In this document: one piece after another, positions 13,527-27,900 of the stretch
How positions within the stretch are numbered: the first letter of the stretch is position 1
Layout of the letters: each line of letters begins with the position of its first letter
Assembly: GCA_008828725.1 (NCBI GenBank)
Contig: MEHQ01004379.1
Span: 124,001 to 188,000 of the forward strand
DNA from: Saccharina japonica
Lineage: Eukaryota; Sar; Phaeophyceae; Laminariales; Laminariaceae
Reading direction: 5' to 3'
DNA length: 64,000 nt
Notes under the pieces: generated by a model
The model's database searches: none
The model's input: only the letters and a program-made list of their open reading frames with translations
What the model was told of the DNA's origin: nothing
Position numbers and translations under genes: made by a program

Positions 13527-16500
13527 CGCTACTGCCACCGCTGCTGCGGCTGGGTTGCTGCTGCCGCTGCTGCTGCTGCTGCTGCTGTTGATGATATTTC
13601 ATGAGTTCGGATCGTCTTCCCGCCGCTGTGCCTTTGCCGGAATATCCCGTACCCCCCCGCGCTCCGCGCCCCCCCACCCAGCAAATTTTGGTTTTTCTCC
13701 GCCCCACCACTTGTTCCCGCCTGTTATGCCTGCCTCTGCCCCCCCCCCCCCTCGCCCCTCCCGCCCACTTCTCTCAATAAGCCTCTCGATATGTTACACA
13801 CGTCCATTCTGTATTTATTTTTTTATCTACTGCTCTCTATGTGTTGTATACTACTGCAGGTAGACATATATGCACTTCTCGCTTTCTCTATCTCTTGTAT
13901 CGCTTGTTGTTGCACTTGTTTATCGTTTTTGTCAGTATGGCCTGTATGCTCCTTTGTGTCGCCTTGTGTCATCGTCCTATCGTTTGTCTTGATTTACTTT
14001 CGTGTTTTTGGTCGTCTTACGTTCTGTCTATATGTTTTGTTGTCTTGGTTGCCTTTCTTTTGTCTTTTAGCTTAACTTTCGTGTTATGGTTGTTGCCTTA
14101 CAGTAGTTGTCGTTCTTTTGATTTTGTCTTCCAATGTTCGTATGTTGTTGAGTGCCTTAGTTTTTCCTCGTCTCACTACGTATCTGTTTATTTTGGTATG
14201 TTCTGTATTAATAGCCTTTCGTATTTTGTCTTATACCAGGTATATCATAGTAGTGTTCACGTATTTTCGTTTTATCCCTTGTTGCTGTCTCCTGGTATTT
14301 CGTTTTCGTCCTGTAAGCTCAATGGGCGGTGGCGGCGTGCACAGGAAAGGCAAGAGCCTGATCAGCATCGCCGAAGATCAGGATGGGTACACCGACAGGT
14401 ATGAGACACAGCACACCAAACGCACCCCCATCCATCTCATCCTAGACAACGAAACCTAGGGTTTCCATTTCGGCGTTTTCGCTTGTTGCGTTGTCGCTTT
14501 GTTGCGTTTTCGCCAGAAACGTTTATATATCGCTAGTAACGTTTTCGCCCACATTCCCACATATTATTTTCGCTGTGCGGTTTTCGCTCACGTGCGTAGT
14601 TGGTTTCGTTTTGTTCGCTTGAGCTTTTACTTGAGCCTTCGTGAAGCGTCCTTGTCTGCTTTTCGTTTTAAGGTTCATATGTACTGAATCGCTTTCGGTT
14701 TCGCTTGCGCTTTTACATGGGCTTCCGTAAAGCATACTTGCCTGTTTTGTCCTGCTTTATCACTTAAAGGCCCGCTTGTACGTTCGCAAACTATTTTTCC
14801 CTCGAGGTGATCGCTCAGCGTTTTTCCCGTTCTTTTTCGCGCGGCTTTTCTCGCTCAGCGTTCTCGCTCAGCGTTCTCGCTCAGCGCTCTCGCTCAGCGT
14901 TCTCGCTCAGCGCTCTCGCTCAGCGTTCTCGCTCAGCGTTCTCGCTCAGCGTTCTCGCTCAGCGTCCTCTCAGCGTCCTCGCTCAGCGTTCTCGCTCAGC
15001 GTTCTCGCTCAGCGTTCTCGCTCAGCGTTCTCGCTCAGCGTTCTCGCTCAGCGTTCTCGCTCAGCGTTCTCGCTCAGCGTTCTCGCTCAGCGTTCTCGCT
15101 CAGCGTTCTCGCTCAGCGTTCTCGCTCAGCGTTCTCGCTCAGCGTTCTCGCTCAGCGTTCTCGCTCAGCGTTCTCGCTCAGCGTTCTCGCTCAGCGTTCT
15201 CGCTCAGCGTTCTCGCTCAGCGTTCTCGCTCAGCGTTCTCGCTCAGCGTTCTCGCTCAGCGTTCTCGCTCAGCGTTCTCGCCCGGCGTTCTCGCTCAACG
15301 TTCTTGCTCAGCGTTCTCGCTCAACGTTCTTGCTCAGCGTTCTTGCTCAGCGTTTTCGCTCAGCGTTTTAGCTCACCAGATTTCCTGGCTTGTTCGCAAA
15401 ACAATTTCCAGTACGAAGCATTTTCGTCCGCTGTTTTCGCTCGTCGTTTTGTTTATCATGTATGCCAAAACGCTAATACGGTGGCGAGGAGGAGGCAAAG
15501 TCTGAGATGGTGTTTTCGCTCAGCATTTTCAACTCGCCGTTTTCGCTCAGCGTTTTCGTGCAGCATTTTCGCGCAGTATTTCTCGCTCAACGTTTTCCCT
15601 TCATCGTTTTCGCTCGATCAGCAGTTTTCACTCTGCATTTTCCCTTCGCCGTTTTCCCTTCGCCGTTTTCGCCCACCATTTTCTCTCGGCATTTCCCCTC
15701 TTACTGAAAATTAATAATATCTGTGCCGCGGTTCTCGTCATGTTTTTTCAAAACAAAAAAAACGCCAATCAATGTGCTACGTACATGCACTCAGGGGGGG
15801 CTACATGGACGAGGAGGAGGAGACGAAGTCCGATATATCGCACCTGAGAAAGAAGTCCGCCATGAAGGGCTCGGGACACGCGAGAAACATGAGCGCGGGC
15901 ACCGACCTCTCCGTGCGGTTCGCCAACGACTCGGACGACGATGCTAGCTCCATCATGGAAGGCTTTCAGCACAAGTGAGTGAACCCGGGGGACGGGGGGC
16001 AGCGGTACAAGAAGGACGCACATGCGACGGTAGAGGTGCACGCACCATGTTTTTGCCTCATAAGGGTGGTCACTTGAGGAGAGCTCTCTCTACCTCAACC
16101 CCAAAAACTGAATTTTGGAAGAAAGGAAACGTGCTATACATACCACCCGATGATCAAAACCATGGCCTAACTATATACTTCGTATACAATAAAAAAATAT
16201 TTGCCACATAAGAATGAAAATGACCCACGATTTGGGGTTAGTAAGGTAAGGGCCCATCTTAACGAAGGCAGCAAAAATTCAAGTTGGAAAAAATAAAATT
16301 CAAATTCGCTTTTCATTGGTCAACACACGCACCAGCACCAAATGTTATGCCCCAAGATCCTAATCTTTGGTGCTGGTGCGTGTGTTGACCAATGAAAAGC
16401 GAATTTGAATTTTATTTTTTCCAAATTGAATTTNTGTGTTGCCTCCCTGGGCAGAATAAGACTGGGGTCGAGGCCCATGGCGCGCTATGTGTGTGTCGCG

Positions 16501-19500
16501 ATGGGACAACGAACACATCTGACAGCTACACACGCACATACACAAGATCGACCATTCTGTTTCAGGAAGGCGGTGGTGCCGCGCTTCCACAAAAACCAAA
16601 TGTGGATGGAAGCGCAACTGGCCCTATCCATAGCTTCATTTCCTCGAAAACAACCGCCTCAATCTGAGCCTGTCGTGTACTCGAATAATTCATGTTGTTT
16701 TTCCGTTTTTGTCCATCAAGCGAGATAATACACCCACCCCCTGCCCCCCCATCTGCACATGCCTCCACCGTCCCAACCAAATCGACCTGATTAGCCCCAT
16801 CTTCGTCAGCAACAAGACCAATACTTGTTCTCCCACAAATTCGATCGCCAGTCCTCAGAATCACGCACGGTACGTCCGGGGTGTTTCCACCGCCTTGGTT
16901 CCCACTTTCTGCCTCCCAGCCGTCGCTTCCCCCCCCGCCAGGACCACCAGCACAGCCTGTCGCGAGCGCAGCAGAACCCTCTAAGGTTCCCCACCGGCCC
17001 CGCGCTGAACGGCAGGTCGAACTCTCGCGTCTCCTGTGGTTGTTTGAGATGGAGCACGCACGTGCGTATGTAGAGAGGGGGAGGGGGTGAGGGTCGGGGT
17101 GAGGGTAGGTGTGAGGTTGGGCGACGCTGCCTGCGTCCATCCCGTGAGTATAGTGTTTAGGGTCTGGTCCAGCTTCGAAACACATGATTGATAGTTCCAC
17201 ACTTTTAATACTAATAACTCCCCCTTTCCTGTATAAATTCCACACCCTGGACAATTATCAATTGCCTAATTGTCTATTAATAGTTTCCTATTACAATGAC
17301 TGGCAATTGTGGTCGCCAATTCCAATTAATTGGAACGCATCGAGCTCTATGGTACAGACAATTCCTATTAACAGACACCCACTAGGCCCTATCGTCCACC
17401 CATTTATGCTAATATACACCCATCTACATTAATGGTTGAAGTAATTGCTATTAGCAGTAACCACGAAATCCCATTGCTGAACCCATAGTCTATTGAAATA
17501 AAATATCCCATTCTATTGTAACGCTAATGGACAATTGCAGAAATTTTTCGGTGCCAATTGTGCTGGCAATTCCATTTAATTAATATGCTCCTAAATAAAT
17601 TGTGTGGCAATTCTATTTAATTGACACCCCTCTAAATAAATTGTGCTGGCAATTCCATTCAATTGACATCCTCCCAAATAAATTGTGCTGGCAATTGCAT
17701 TTAATTGGAATCCTTCTAAATCAATTGTCCTGGCAATTCCATTTAATAGACATCCTTCTCAACCAATTGTGCTGGCAATTCATTTAATTGACATCTTTCT
17801 AAATTAATTGCGCGGGCAATTCCGTTTATTGGCATCTTTCTACATAATTGTCCTGGCAATTTCATTTATTTGGCAGGTTCGAAAACAAATGTCAGACAAT
17901 CAGGCATTTCCATTTAATCGACAATAATATGTTACCGGTCAATTGATTCCGGACGCTGCAATAGAATTTGACACATCAATGTATGCATGAGGAAGCTATT
18001 CTTAAGTTGCAAAGGCAAACGATTCATGAAGCAGTCTATTAATTGGAATCGACCAGACAACATATTTCGGAGGATGCCCATTAAATTAAATATCTCGGAC
18101 AAAATGTTTGGCGGCCGATTAATCACTAGGATATTTTTTTACATTCCCTTTCTGCTTAAGCCTTGGACAATAGGCATCGCAATAGACTATTGCGCCTACA
18201 ATTGACCCACCGAAAAGTCTATTAAATGAAATGAGGCGGACAATTGATTCTTACCATATTGCTGCAATTGGAATTGCAAAGACAACAACATATTGTAGTC
18301 CACCTACCAATAGGAATTGCTGAAGCAATTGTTTTAGAGCTCTGTGAATTAAATGGAATTGTCTCCTGCAACTTTTTCGCTCCGGAGACTCCAATACTCT
18401 ATTCTTCTTCAATAGGATATGGGACCTACCCGCAATGGACTATTGCTTTTACAGTAGACCTTCCGGAAGTCCATTTAAATGGAATTGGTCGAGATGCTGC
18501 TTTCGTGGTGCATCTATTAATAGAATGGTTCGGCCAATAGGTTTGTGTCCTGGCCTTCTATAGATATTGTTTCAGCAATTATTTCTGGTCTTGTCTTACA
18601 ATTGGAATGGTCAATCAAACCGTTTCTGCTCTCACCTTCCAATGGAATTTTCAATAATTCCGTTTTGTTCTTTCTTTAATAGGAATGGTCGATCAATAGG
18701 TTTCTGCCCTGACCTTCCAATTGAAATTGTTTTAACAATTAGTTTCAGGTCTTGCCTATCAATAGGAGTGGTTTGGTCAATAGGTTTCTGTGCTGACTTT
18801 CCAAATTTAATTGTTGGTTGGGTCAATAGTCAATAGGCTTTGTCCTGACCTTCCAATTGTTAGTGTTCGATCTTTTTTTCTGACCTCGACAATCCATTAA
18901 TAGACCGTACTTGAAATCTTTGGTTGGACAGTTTCAATTGGTAGACAACACTCGAAACAAATTGGCTATACGTACAATCCGACTGATATATCTCACTCGG
19001 AATAATTTGACGGGGCAATTCCATTAAATAGAAATCACTCGAAATCATTTAGTTGGACAATTGCTTTATAGATAGCATTTTTAATCAAGTGTCTCGGCAA
19101 TTCCAATTACACCAGCACCCGAAATCAATTGTGGCACAATTCCAATTAGTGAGCAGCACCCAAAATCAGTTCCCGGACAATTTCAATTTTATACTACAAT
19201 TGAAATATTTGGTTGGCAAATCCAATTAATAGACAGCATCCGAAATCAGTTGTAGCCACAATAGACTATTATTGTAATAGGAATGGTCCAAAATTGTGCA
19301 GGCAATTCCAATTAATTGACAACACCCAAAATCAGTTGTCTGGACAATTCCAATTAGTAGGCAGCATCCAAAATAAATTACCCGGACAATTCAAATTAAT
19401 ATACTGCAATCAAAAATTTGGTTGGGCAATTCCAATTAATAGACTACACCCAAAAATAATTATAGACACAATAGACTATTGAAATAGGAATTGTCCAGGG

Positions 19501-22500
19501 TGTGATAAATTCCCAAGAAAATTCTCAGGCGGTCGGGGTTAAGGGGGGGGTAAAATCAAGCACAATTCAAGCATTTTGTTTGGGACGCTGGGCCAAGTTC
19601 TATACGGCCCAGCCCCTCCTGCCCCATCGGTTGACGACGAAAAAGTCGGCTCTGCCGCAACTACAATAGTAGAAAACATATAAAGGAGAAAAACGCGATA
19701 AAAAGTATATGTCCTTCCGTGCGACACCGTCCTCGTTCATTTTTTTCTGTGAAGAAAACTCTTCTGTGAAGAAAAACTATGCGCTACTGTTGTTGTTGTT
19801 GTTGTTTTCGTTTTGTTTTTCATCCTCCGGGGGATTGGTGCTGTTGTTTAGTTTGCCGAAACGGAGGCGAAGTACGAGTAGAACTAACGGGCACCTTGTT
19901 TCGAGCCACTGGCGCCTGCACACGCTTACACCATACGTCGATAAACGGCAACACGAGTGGGCTGGCGACCGGCCGCACCCGGAACGGAAAAACTACGGGT
20001 AATTCACTGCACAAAACCCAGTTGTAGAGGAGACGCTAGCTTCCAGGGGCCGAACCTCGGTTCCCCATCGCGCCGCGGTGACAAGACTACCTTCAACAGT
20101 ACACAGTACGGCAACTACCTTCATCGGTCGGGCGGTCGGTCGGTGCGGCCCCGAACAGACTCCACCACGAGAAGACCCAGGCCCAATACATGGTTTATTT
20201 CCCGCTCTCCTGACCTGACCCGCCCCGACCCGACCCGCGCGAGTAACACAGGAAGCAAACCGCCAACCCACTAATACAAAACAAACACCCCGCCTTATTC
20301 CATCCTATGAAAAACCCAAACACCCCCCCCCCCGCCCACAGGAGCATCCACAGCCTGCAGGACCTCAAGCCAGGATCTCCCAACAGCCGCGCGGCCGCCG
20401 CCCACCGCAGCGCCAGCAGCGTCGGGTCCCACTTCATCGACATGGTACCCGACCACCACGACTACGACCACAACGACGCTGCTGACGACGACGATGATGA
20501 TGATGATGACGAAAACGATGTGGGCGACCTGGAAGCCAGCGTGGGCGGAAACCTAGCGCTGGGTTCCACCAGCAAGAGGTCTAGGAGGCGCCGGAACAGC
20601 TCGGCGAGGCCCTTGGGCCGCTCCGGGCGCAGCGGCAGCAGCAGGAAGCACGGGCGCAGGGGTAGCAGCGGCGTCGGTGTTGGCCGTGGCTTCGGCCGGC
20701 GGGTGCGCCCTGGCAGCAGCGTCAGCAGCGGCAACGGGTCGGGAGGGTCCCGAAAGGAGAGCGGCAATCACGATGATTACGATGATGAGGAGTCGGAGTA
20801 CGCTCGGGAGAACGCGTTTCTTGAAGACATGGCTGAGTGAGTCGGGCGGGGGGGGGTGGGATGATATGTTTAGTTGAGCACTAACTACTACGTGCACTGG
20901 CTTGGCTGTATACCCTTGTTTGATTTTGATTTTGTTTTTGGCTGTTTGTTGTTACGATATTTTTTCGATTCAAGGTTAATCTACATATATGCGGTTCTTA
21001 TGTTTCGCGGACATAAAACGATCATTATATTTAGGGGCATAACATAGTCCTTATATTTAGGGGTATAACATGGTCCTTATATTTCGGGACATAAAACGGT
21101 CCTTATATTTCGTGACATACAGCGGTCCTATACATTTCGGTCCATAAAACAGTCGTCATACTTAGCGACATACAGCGGTCCTTACATTTCGGTCCATCAA
21201 ACGATCCTTTTACTTCAGTGACACAGTGGCAGCATCCATTCCCAGCAGCCCGCGTACATACGGTACGTACGTTTTTTTTTGTCTTCGATACCCCTCTATG
21301 AGAGACCCAAGGGGGCGTTAGTTATTTATTGTTTCTCTGCGCTCATTGTTGATGTTTGTAACTCTCTTTCTCTCCCTCCCTGTCTCTCTCTGTCTCTCTC
21401 TCTCTCTCTGTGTGTGTGTCTCTGTCTGTCTTTATGTGTGTCGCAGGCGATCGTTCTTCGCAACCATTGCACTGTCTATCTCAGCGTTCGTCATATTTCT
21501 CTGCTGCGCCGGCTTGCTCAAGCTGGGCGTTCTCGACATCAAGGTACTGCACATACAGCAGCAGCAGCAGTAGACCACATGACGGGTATAATATCTACGA
21601 TACGTATATAAATCCATCTGTACGCAGGTGGCTGATGGTCCATTCATCGGTGACGGCGATTTTTTTCCGACACAAAAGTGCTTGGAATTGGAATTACTTT
21701 ATGCTTCTGATTGGTCCCCTATTTTTTTGATGCGTTTTGCCACACCCTGCCATGTGCATGTAGCACCAGCTTCAACGTTGGTGCCCCATAAACATTCCCT
21801 GAAAATCACGAAAACCAAGCAAGGAAAACCAACAGGGAAACAGGAACAATATGTCGTTTAGGTGTGGGGTGTATCGATGTTTGCACGAAGAAGGGTTAAC
21901 ACAGATTTGATTGAAAGGCACTCTATTTATAGTGCATGTCACCCTTCGAGCTTTGATTGGTGATTGGTGAAACGTCGGTGAGGAGTAGTCGGCACAGGTA
22001 TTCATTCATAAGGGGGACCGCATCATTATTATTTTTTATTATTATTATTATTATTATCATCTTTGCCATCCGACAATGTGCAGCAGCATGAGCTTCAACG
22101 TTGATCACTCATTCCCGAAGAAAGCAGAAAACCACGGAAACAAAGGAAACCTATGCGCAAAGTCTAACTTCCTTCTGTCTACTTCCCACTAAGCTTTATC
22201 CACAATGATTTCATTATAATTGGTGTAAGTTTTGTCAAGTGGTCAGGAATGACTGATGACCCGATGGGTGTATGTGAATGGTATCGTTGAAATGACCGCA
22301 TCACATTAATTGTCAGATGGCAAGTGGAACAATCATAATTATATCTTGTTGTTCTGTTTTTTACACCCGACAGACAATGTGCATGCATCGTCAGCTTCAA
22401 CGCTGGCCACTCAATAAACAGTCCCAGAAGTACACAGAACGAAAATGGAAACAAAAACCAGGAAACCTACGTACTGCATACGTACACGTATATAACGGTA

Positions 22501-24872
22501 AATATGGCCTACGGTATACCCAAAGACCTACGACATGGACTCAATCGAACTCCTTTCTTCTGTGTAGATTGCAGGGGCCACGGTGCACCTGGTACATTTT
22601 AACACCAACAACTTGGCATCAGGATTGTTATACTTCGTGTATGTATGTACACCGGCAGTGGGTATGCAAATCAAAATCACAAAGTACTTGGAATGTGAAT
22701 TGAATGTTTTTTTTTTTGCTGCACAGCAGTAAGTAGTTTCTTGCGACACCCGGCCCCAGTTTAGCACATTGCACCAAAGCCTACGATACAACGCCCTTTT
22801 TTTAATTTATTCATTAGCGTTTACCTTCGAAGGACACGATATACTAACAACAACATAGGGACAGAGAGAGGGGAAATAATGAACAAATCGTTTGTTTTTC
22901 ACGATACGAGATGTCTGCCAAGGCAGACGACGCTTTCATCCACCCTTTTTTCACGACAAACACGCGTTTTTAACTCGTGGAAACCCCGACGTTTTTTAAC
23001 AACAAAAACAAACTTTTTTCATCCACCCTTTTATACGACACAAACGCGTTCTTACCCCGGGGAAACCCGTCGTTTTAACATCAAAAAACGTTTTTCATTC
23101 ACTCTTTTTTTTACGACTAACACGCATTTTTACCCCTTGGAAACCCGTCGTCTTTTAACAAACACACAAAAAAATGTCCGGCAGAGTCTTTTCACGGACT
23201 TGGACTCCACCGTGTTCAACATCTGCGGTTGCTGCGAGCCGAACCAAGATGGATCTATTCGGGAGGCGTTTTTCGCCATCTTCAATGTGAGAGAAAAAAA
23301 AAAAACGTTACAGATGTGTATGCATGTGAGTTGGACGACTAAAAAAACGCCAGCTAGGTATTATGTACCCTGAATTCTACAGCCTCAGATTTGTTTTCTC
23401 CTCGTGTACAGGATGTACACCCTGCATGAGGACATATATAAACCCGTAAGTACGCGCGATCGAAGTATATATCACACACAGCTGCTTGAAAAGATGAGTT
23501 TCGATTAAATCCTTCGATCTCACAGCTGTTGTCTTTCTAACTTTATGAATATAGAAGAAGTGGCTATGTGCTGCGGCGCCAACTGTCCAACTATTTTTGG
23601 GGTTTCCTTGTTTATGGAAGGCTTCTTTGCTACGGGGTGCGCATTTTCTCGTGAGACCACCGGCGCAGAGAGGCAGAGAGTAAGGGGGAGCTGAGAGATC
23701 TGCGGCAACTCAGGGCGTATCGAAACCCATCGATGTCGACGGTGACGGTGCCGATCGCAGTACAGGACACCTACTAATAAGAAACAGGCTAATAAGAAAG
23801 CGGAGCTGAGAGTATCGTAAAATGATAAATTCGGACGTCGTTTTCTTTTAATAAGTGTAGAAATCACCCTCTCTCAGATAAGAAATTTAGTCTGGACCAG
23901 ATTTTCTGTTTCCTATCCGGGGTCCTGTGCTGTATTTGTATGTGTCCGTGTAAAATGCAACCGAATAGCGCCAGCCGACTAGTCAAGTAAAGTTTTATCA
24001 GACTCAAGCTACGGTAGTAGAGGTAGCACATACTTTCTTTATGGGGCACCTTGTTTGACGAGGTTTTCATATCTCACGCCAATTTTTGTTTTCGAGAAAA
24101 AGTCATACGCGCGACCCTACGGACATCTCAAAAAGTCTACGAGTACCAGGTATGTGTATCACAAACAAAATGCTGCGAAACACTCTTGGTACTCTCCAAA
24201 AACAAATTGGGGTAAAGAGCCCGGTCAAACAGGTTTGTTTTCGCCAAAAGCAAACGCTACATCTATCGTAGGTAGGGGTCATCATGTCGACTTCACTCAC
24301 ATAAAACATCCCACCGAAATAAAGAAGAAACCCAGGAGGCTTATAACTTATTGTTCGTGTTGATTGTTACTTTTTTCGTGTGTTGGGTTTATTTATCGGT
24401 GCAAACACGCTCGCGGGACCGTACGCACGCTCGTACTTTCACACACACACGGCAGGACCAAATCGGCTACACCTGCGAGGAGACGTTCATCGGGATCCTC
24501 GCGTGGGGGGCCTACTGGGTCTATCCCATCCTTGTCACCTTGTTCGCCATGAGGATGCTGTGCTTCAGGTGATGATAACATTATCACCCGGTGTGCTATT
24601 TTCATCACCGGGTGTGCTATTGTCATCACCGGGTGTGTTCTTGTTATCACTGGGTGTGCTATTGTTATGACCGGGCGTACTCGCTATTCTTGCATGGCCG
24701 TAGTCGTATGACCATAGACTTTTAACATCCCTACAGTTTTTTTTTTTTTTAGCATGTCGGGTTTTCACCGACCAGGCAGACATTGCTCGCACCAAGCGCG
24801 AAGCGCGCGGTGAGGTGTTGAGCGAGTCGCATGAAGGGTGAGACGGGCATATTACATCCAGCTAAATCGGGT

Positions 24873-24929
<57 letters not shown>

Positions 24930-27900
24930 CACGACGTTTTTACAAAAAGTTTGAAACACCGAGTGACACCTCGATTGAGACATGTAAAACTTCGTCGAAA
25001 CTCATAGAAGGCGTATACCCCAATGGTTATTTTATCCTCAAGAGCTGCATCCGCGTTTGAGGTTATAAACGTTACTTGGGGTTATAGTAGGCTCATTGTT
25101 TGGAGCAGAGTTATAGTTGTTGTATCGTTGTTGCTTCTAGGATACGCGCCCGCCCTCTCTCGTGCTCCGCCAGAGGCCGCGAGATTTCCCTACGAGAAAC
25201 TGAACTGAACGAGAAAGCTATTAATGCCGCCGTCCCTCCCTCCCTCCCTCCCCCCCCCCCNNNNNNNNNNNNNNNNNNNNNNNNNNNNNNNNNNNNNNNN
25301 NNNNNNNNNNNNNNNNNNNNNNNNNNNNNNNNNNNNNNNNNNNNNNNNNNNNNNNNNNNNNNNCCTCCCTCCCTCCCTCCCTTCCTCTCCCCAAACAAAA
25401 CTTTTTTTCTCATCATTTTGCCACATTTCTCTCAAAATCCAAATCGCAGCTCCATCAAAAAGAGGCACGTGCCTCGGATCATCACCCTCCAAGAGCGAAG
25501 GACCGCCGGCGGAGTGGCGGCGGCAGCAACGGCAGCAGCGGGGTCCGTAAGAAGGAGCACCAGGCGGTTCCTGGGCGGGGAGGTACCCGATCCGGCGAGG
25601 ATCAGGCACCACCCCACCCACTTCTGGATCAAGCTCAGCGCCCTGCTCAACATCGGCGCCGGGTCTGCGTACATCTGGTGGCGCGCCGCTCGTTCCATGC
25701 CCGAGGACCCGATCGTGTGAGTCCGCGTGCTATTTACGGTAGTAGAGGTACTGTACCTTTGTTCGGGCTGAAATGTTGTTGTTCATGTGCTAATCAAATA
25801 CGTACCAACCAGTATGCATTTTTTTTTTTTTTTTTTTTTTTTCTTGGTTCCTTTTTTTTTTTTTGTTCCATCCCATTCATTATCTTCGCACTTCCGTCTT
25901 TCTCCCTCGCTAGTCGTAACTCAAATCCGGGGTCACAAAGTAGGCTCCTCTCCCTCCTCCCCCACTACGGTTCTTGCCTTGATTTTTTTATCGCGCAGAG
26001 GGTTCAGCCTTCCCAACGCTCGTCGATTTTCATCGAATTTTGCTAACTCACGCTCTCGCGCTTTCAGCTATGCATACGGTGTGGTGAAAGAGTTGAATTT
26101 CGGGTTTTTGTTTTGTCAAATGCATGAATGATGCGGTCGTTGGTTTTCCTACGTACGTATTTTTTTTGTTTAGGTTTGGAAAATGCGAAGGTAGGTACAG
26201 TAGGCGTGTGTTCTTCTCAAGCCCTTAAGAACTGGTCCACGTATTTGACGATAAAGTACTTGAAATTAGTGTGGGTTAAACGCGAAGGCCTATAAGACAA
26301 GTGCTATATACGATAGAGGTACTGTACCCTTTTTTTGTTTTTGGCTGAAATGGTTTTTCTGAACGATCGGCCTCCTCCTTAACCCAAAATCGTCGAACTG
26401 TTTTTCATTCTTGTATGTTACCATATATTTCATCCTATACTTGGTTGGGGGCACGGGATTTGTTCATCGGATACGTATATACGAAGTATTCGTAGCACTT
26501 TTACTTTCCTCCAAAAATCAGTGTTTTGACTTACTATTAGTATAGGGCTCCTCAAGTAAGTAAAGTGGAAAAAAAACATGGTGCACCTTTGTCGTAAGCA
26601 CGCGTCAACACCTCTCTTGCTACAGCGTGTAGCGCCTGTTCTAATCATGGCCTCCACGTATTAAAAGGGAATCCAGAATCCAATGACTTCAGACAGCAAG
26701 GAAGATTTTCATTCTAGCAGTCAAAAACCTGAATACTCGACGAAAAATATACCAATACAGCAGTGGGTACCCCGATTATAACAGCACCCAGTATAAGAGC
26801 ATTCGGGGTTTCTAGAGCGGTCAAAAAATGGGCGTGTCTCGTCTATACTAAAAAGGTATGTATTGCCCACACGACAGATGAGAGCGATGTGTAGTTCATT
26901 AAGAGCGTTTGTTTTTCTTAAATAGGGGTACCCACTGTAATGCAGTCCCCCTTATGAATGACCTACTGACTCCGCTGTACAGTATTGCCAGTATTGTGTT
27001 TGGTGTTAATAGTAGTGTTGGTCTTAGTCTTATTTTTTATATTATTGTAGTGTTGGTATTGGTCTTAGTTTTGATATTATCGCCATCCTCCACTCTGTTC
27101 TGTGAGTGAAAGCCAATAACCAAACACATGATGAGTCCCACGTACCCCACCCTACCCTACCCTAACCACCCTACCCAACCCTACCCTACCCTAACCTAAC
27201 CTACCCGTGTTGCAATCCACCCTCGCCGTCCTGCTTTTGCTTTCTGCAGTCCCGTGTGGAACTGGCTGTTCTTTGCTGGGGAAGTTATCCTTACGGTCGG
27301 TGTGTGGACGTCGCACCTCCAGCGAGCCTTCCCTTCCATCAGGTGGGTGTCCATAGGTCATGATAATGTGTCCGAAATGTCATGATAATATGTCCGTGCG
27401 TCATAAAATATGTCCGAAATGTCGTGAGAATATGTCCATATGTCATGATAATATGTCCATAGGCCATGATAATATGTCCGAAATGTCATGATAATATGTC
27501 CATGTGTCATAAAATATGTCCGAAATGTCGTGACAATATGTCCAAATGCCATACAATATGTCCATATGTCATGATAATAAGTCCATATGTCATGATGATA
27601 TCTCCATCTGTCAAATAACATGCCCATAAGTCATACTTCGCATACTAGGTCCATACATGTATAGGACTGTGTGGTGCTCCGTCTGGAAAGAGAGATGCGT
27701 GGCCAATGGTCAAATGACTAGGACAACCAACACATGAGTACGCCTCCCTCCCCCCCTCTTTGCTGCAAGCAAGGCCTTCCTGGTCCGTGAAAACCCGACG
27801 TGCTCCTCCCCAACATTGCAGGGATGCCAGGGTCTATGGTCATACCACTACGGTCATGCATGACAATGAGTACCCCCCCTCCCCCCCCGACTACGGCCGT

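Larger units (their letters stand above)
12093..14344 (+). other. Gene 1 intron 5 (2,252 bases)
   Basis: G-rich purine stretch 12105-12235; GATCCGATGGGATCCGATGG-type short tandem repeat at 12374-12425; an antisense poly-C-linked repeat 12920-13192; a Stowaway-like element; and a (CTG)n tract at 13493-13590. No exon seen. Confidence 0.6.
15975..20341 (+). other. Gene 1 intron 7 (4,367 bases)
   Basis: Contains family C copy 1, the hairpin, and the hAT-like element. Bases 16435-17232 are ordinary sequence with (GGGTGA)n-like repeats near 17085-17110; 19513-20341 holds a (TTG)n run and nothing recognisable as a gene. Confidence 0.6.

Noticed and set aside
14776..15714. 312-codon open frame rich in Ser/Leu/Arg
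   Set aside because: It is a translation of the 13-bp minisatellite in intron 6; all forward frames stay open for the same reason.
23417..23445. Alternative acceptor giving a shorter exon 12 starting GATGTACACC
   Set aside because: In phase 0 after exon 11 it meets a stop at once; the acceptor at 23388 keeps the frame.
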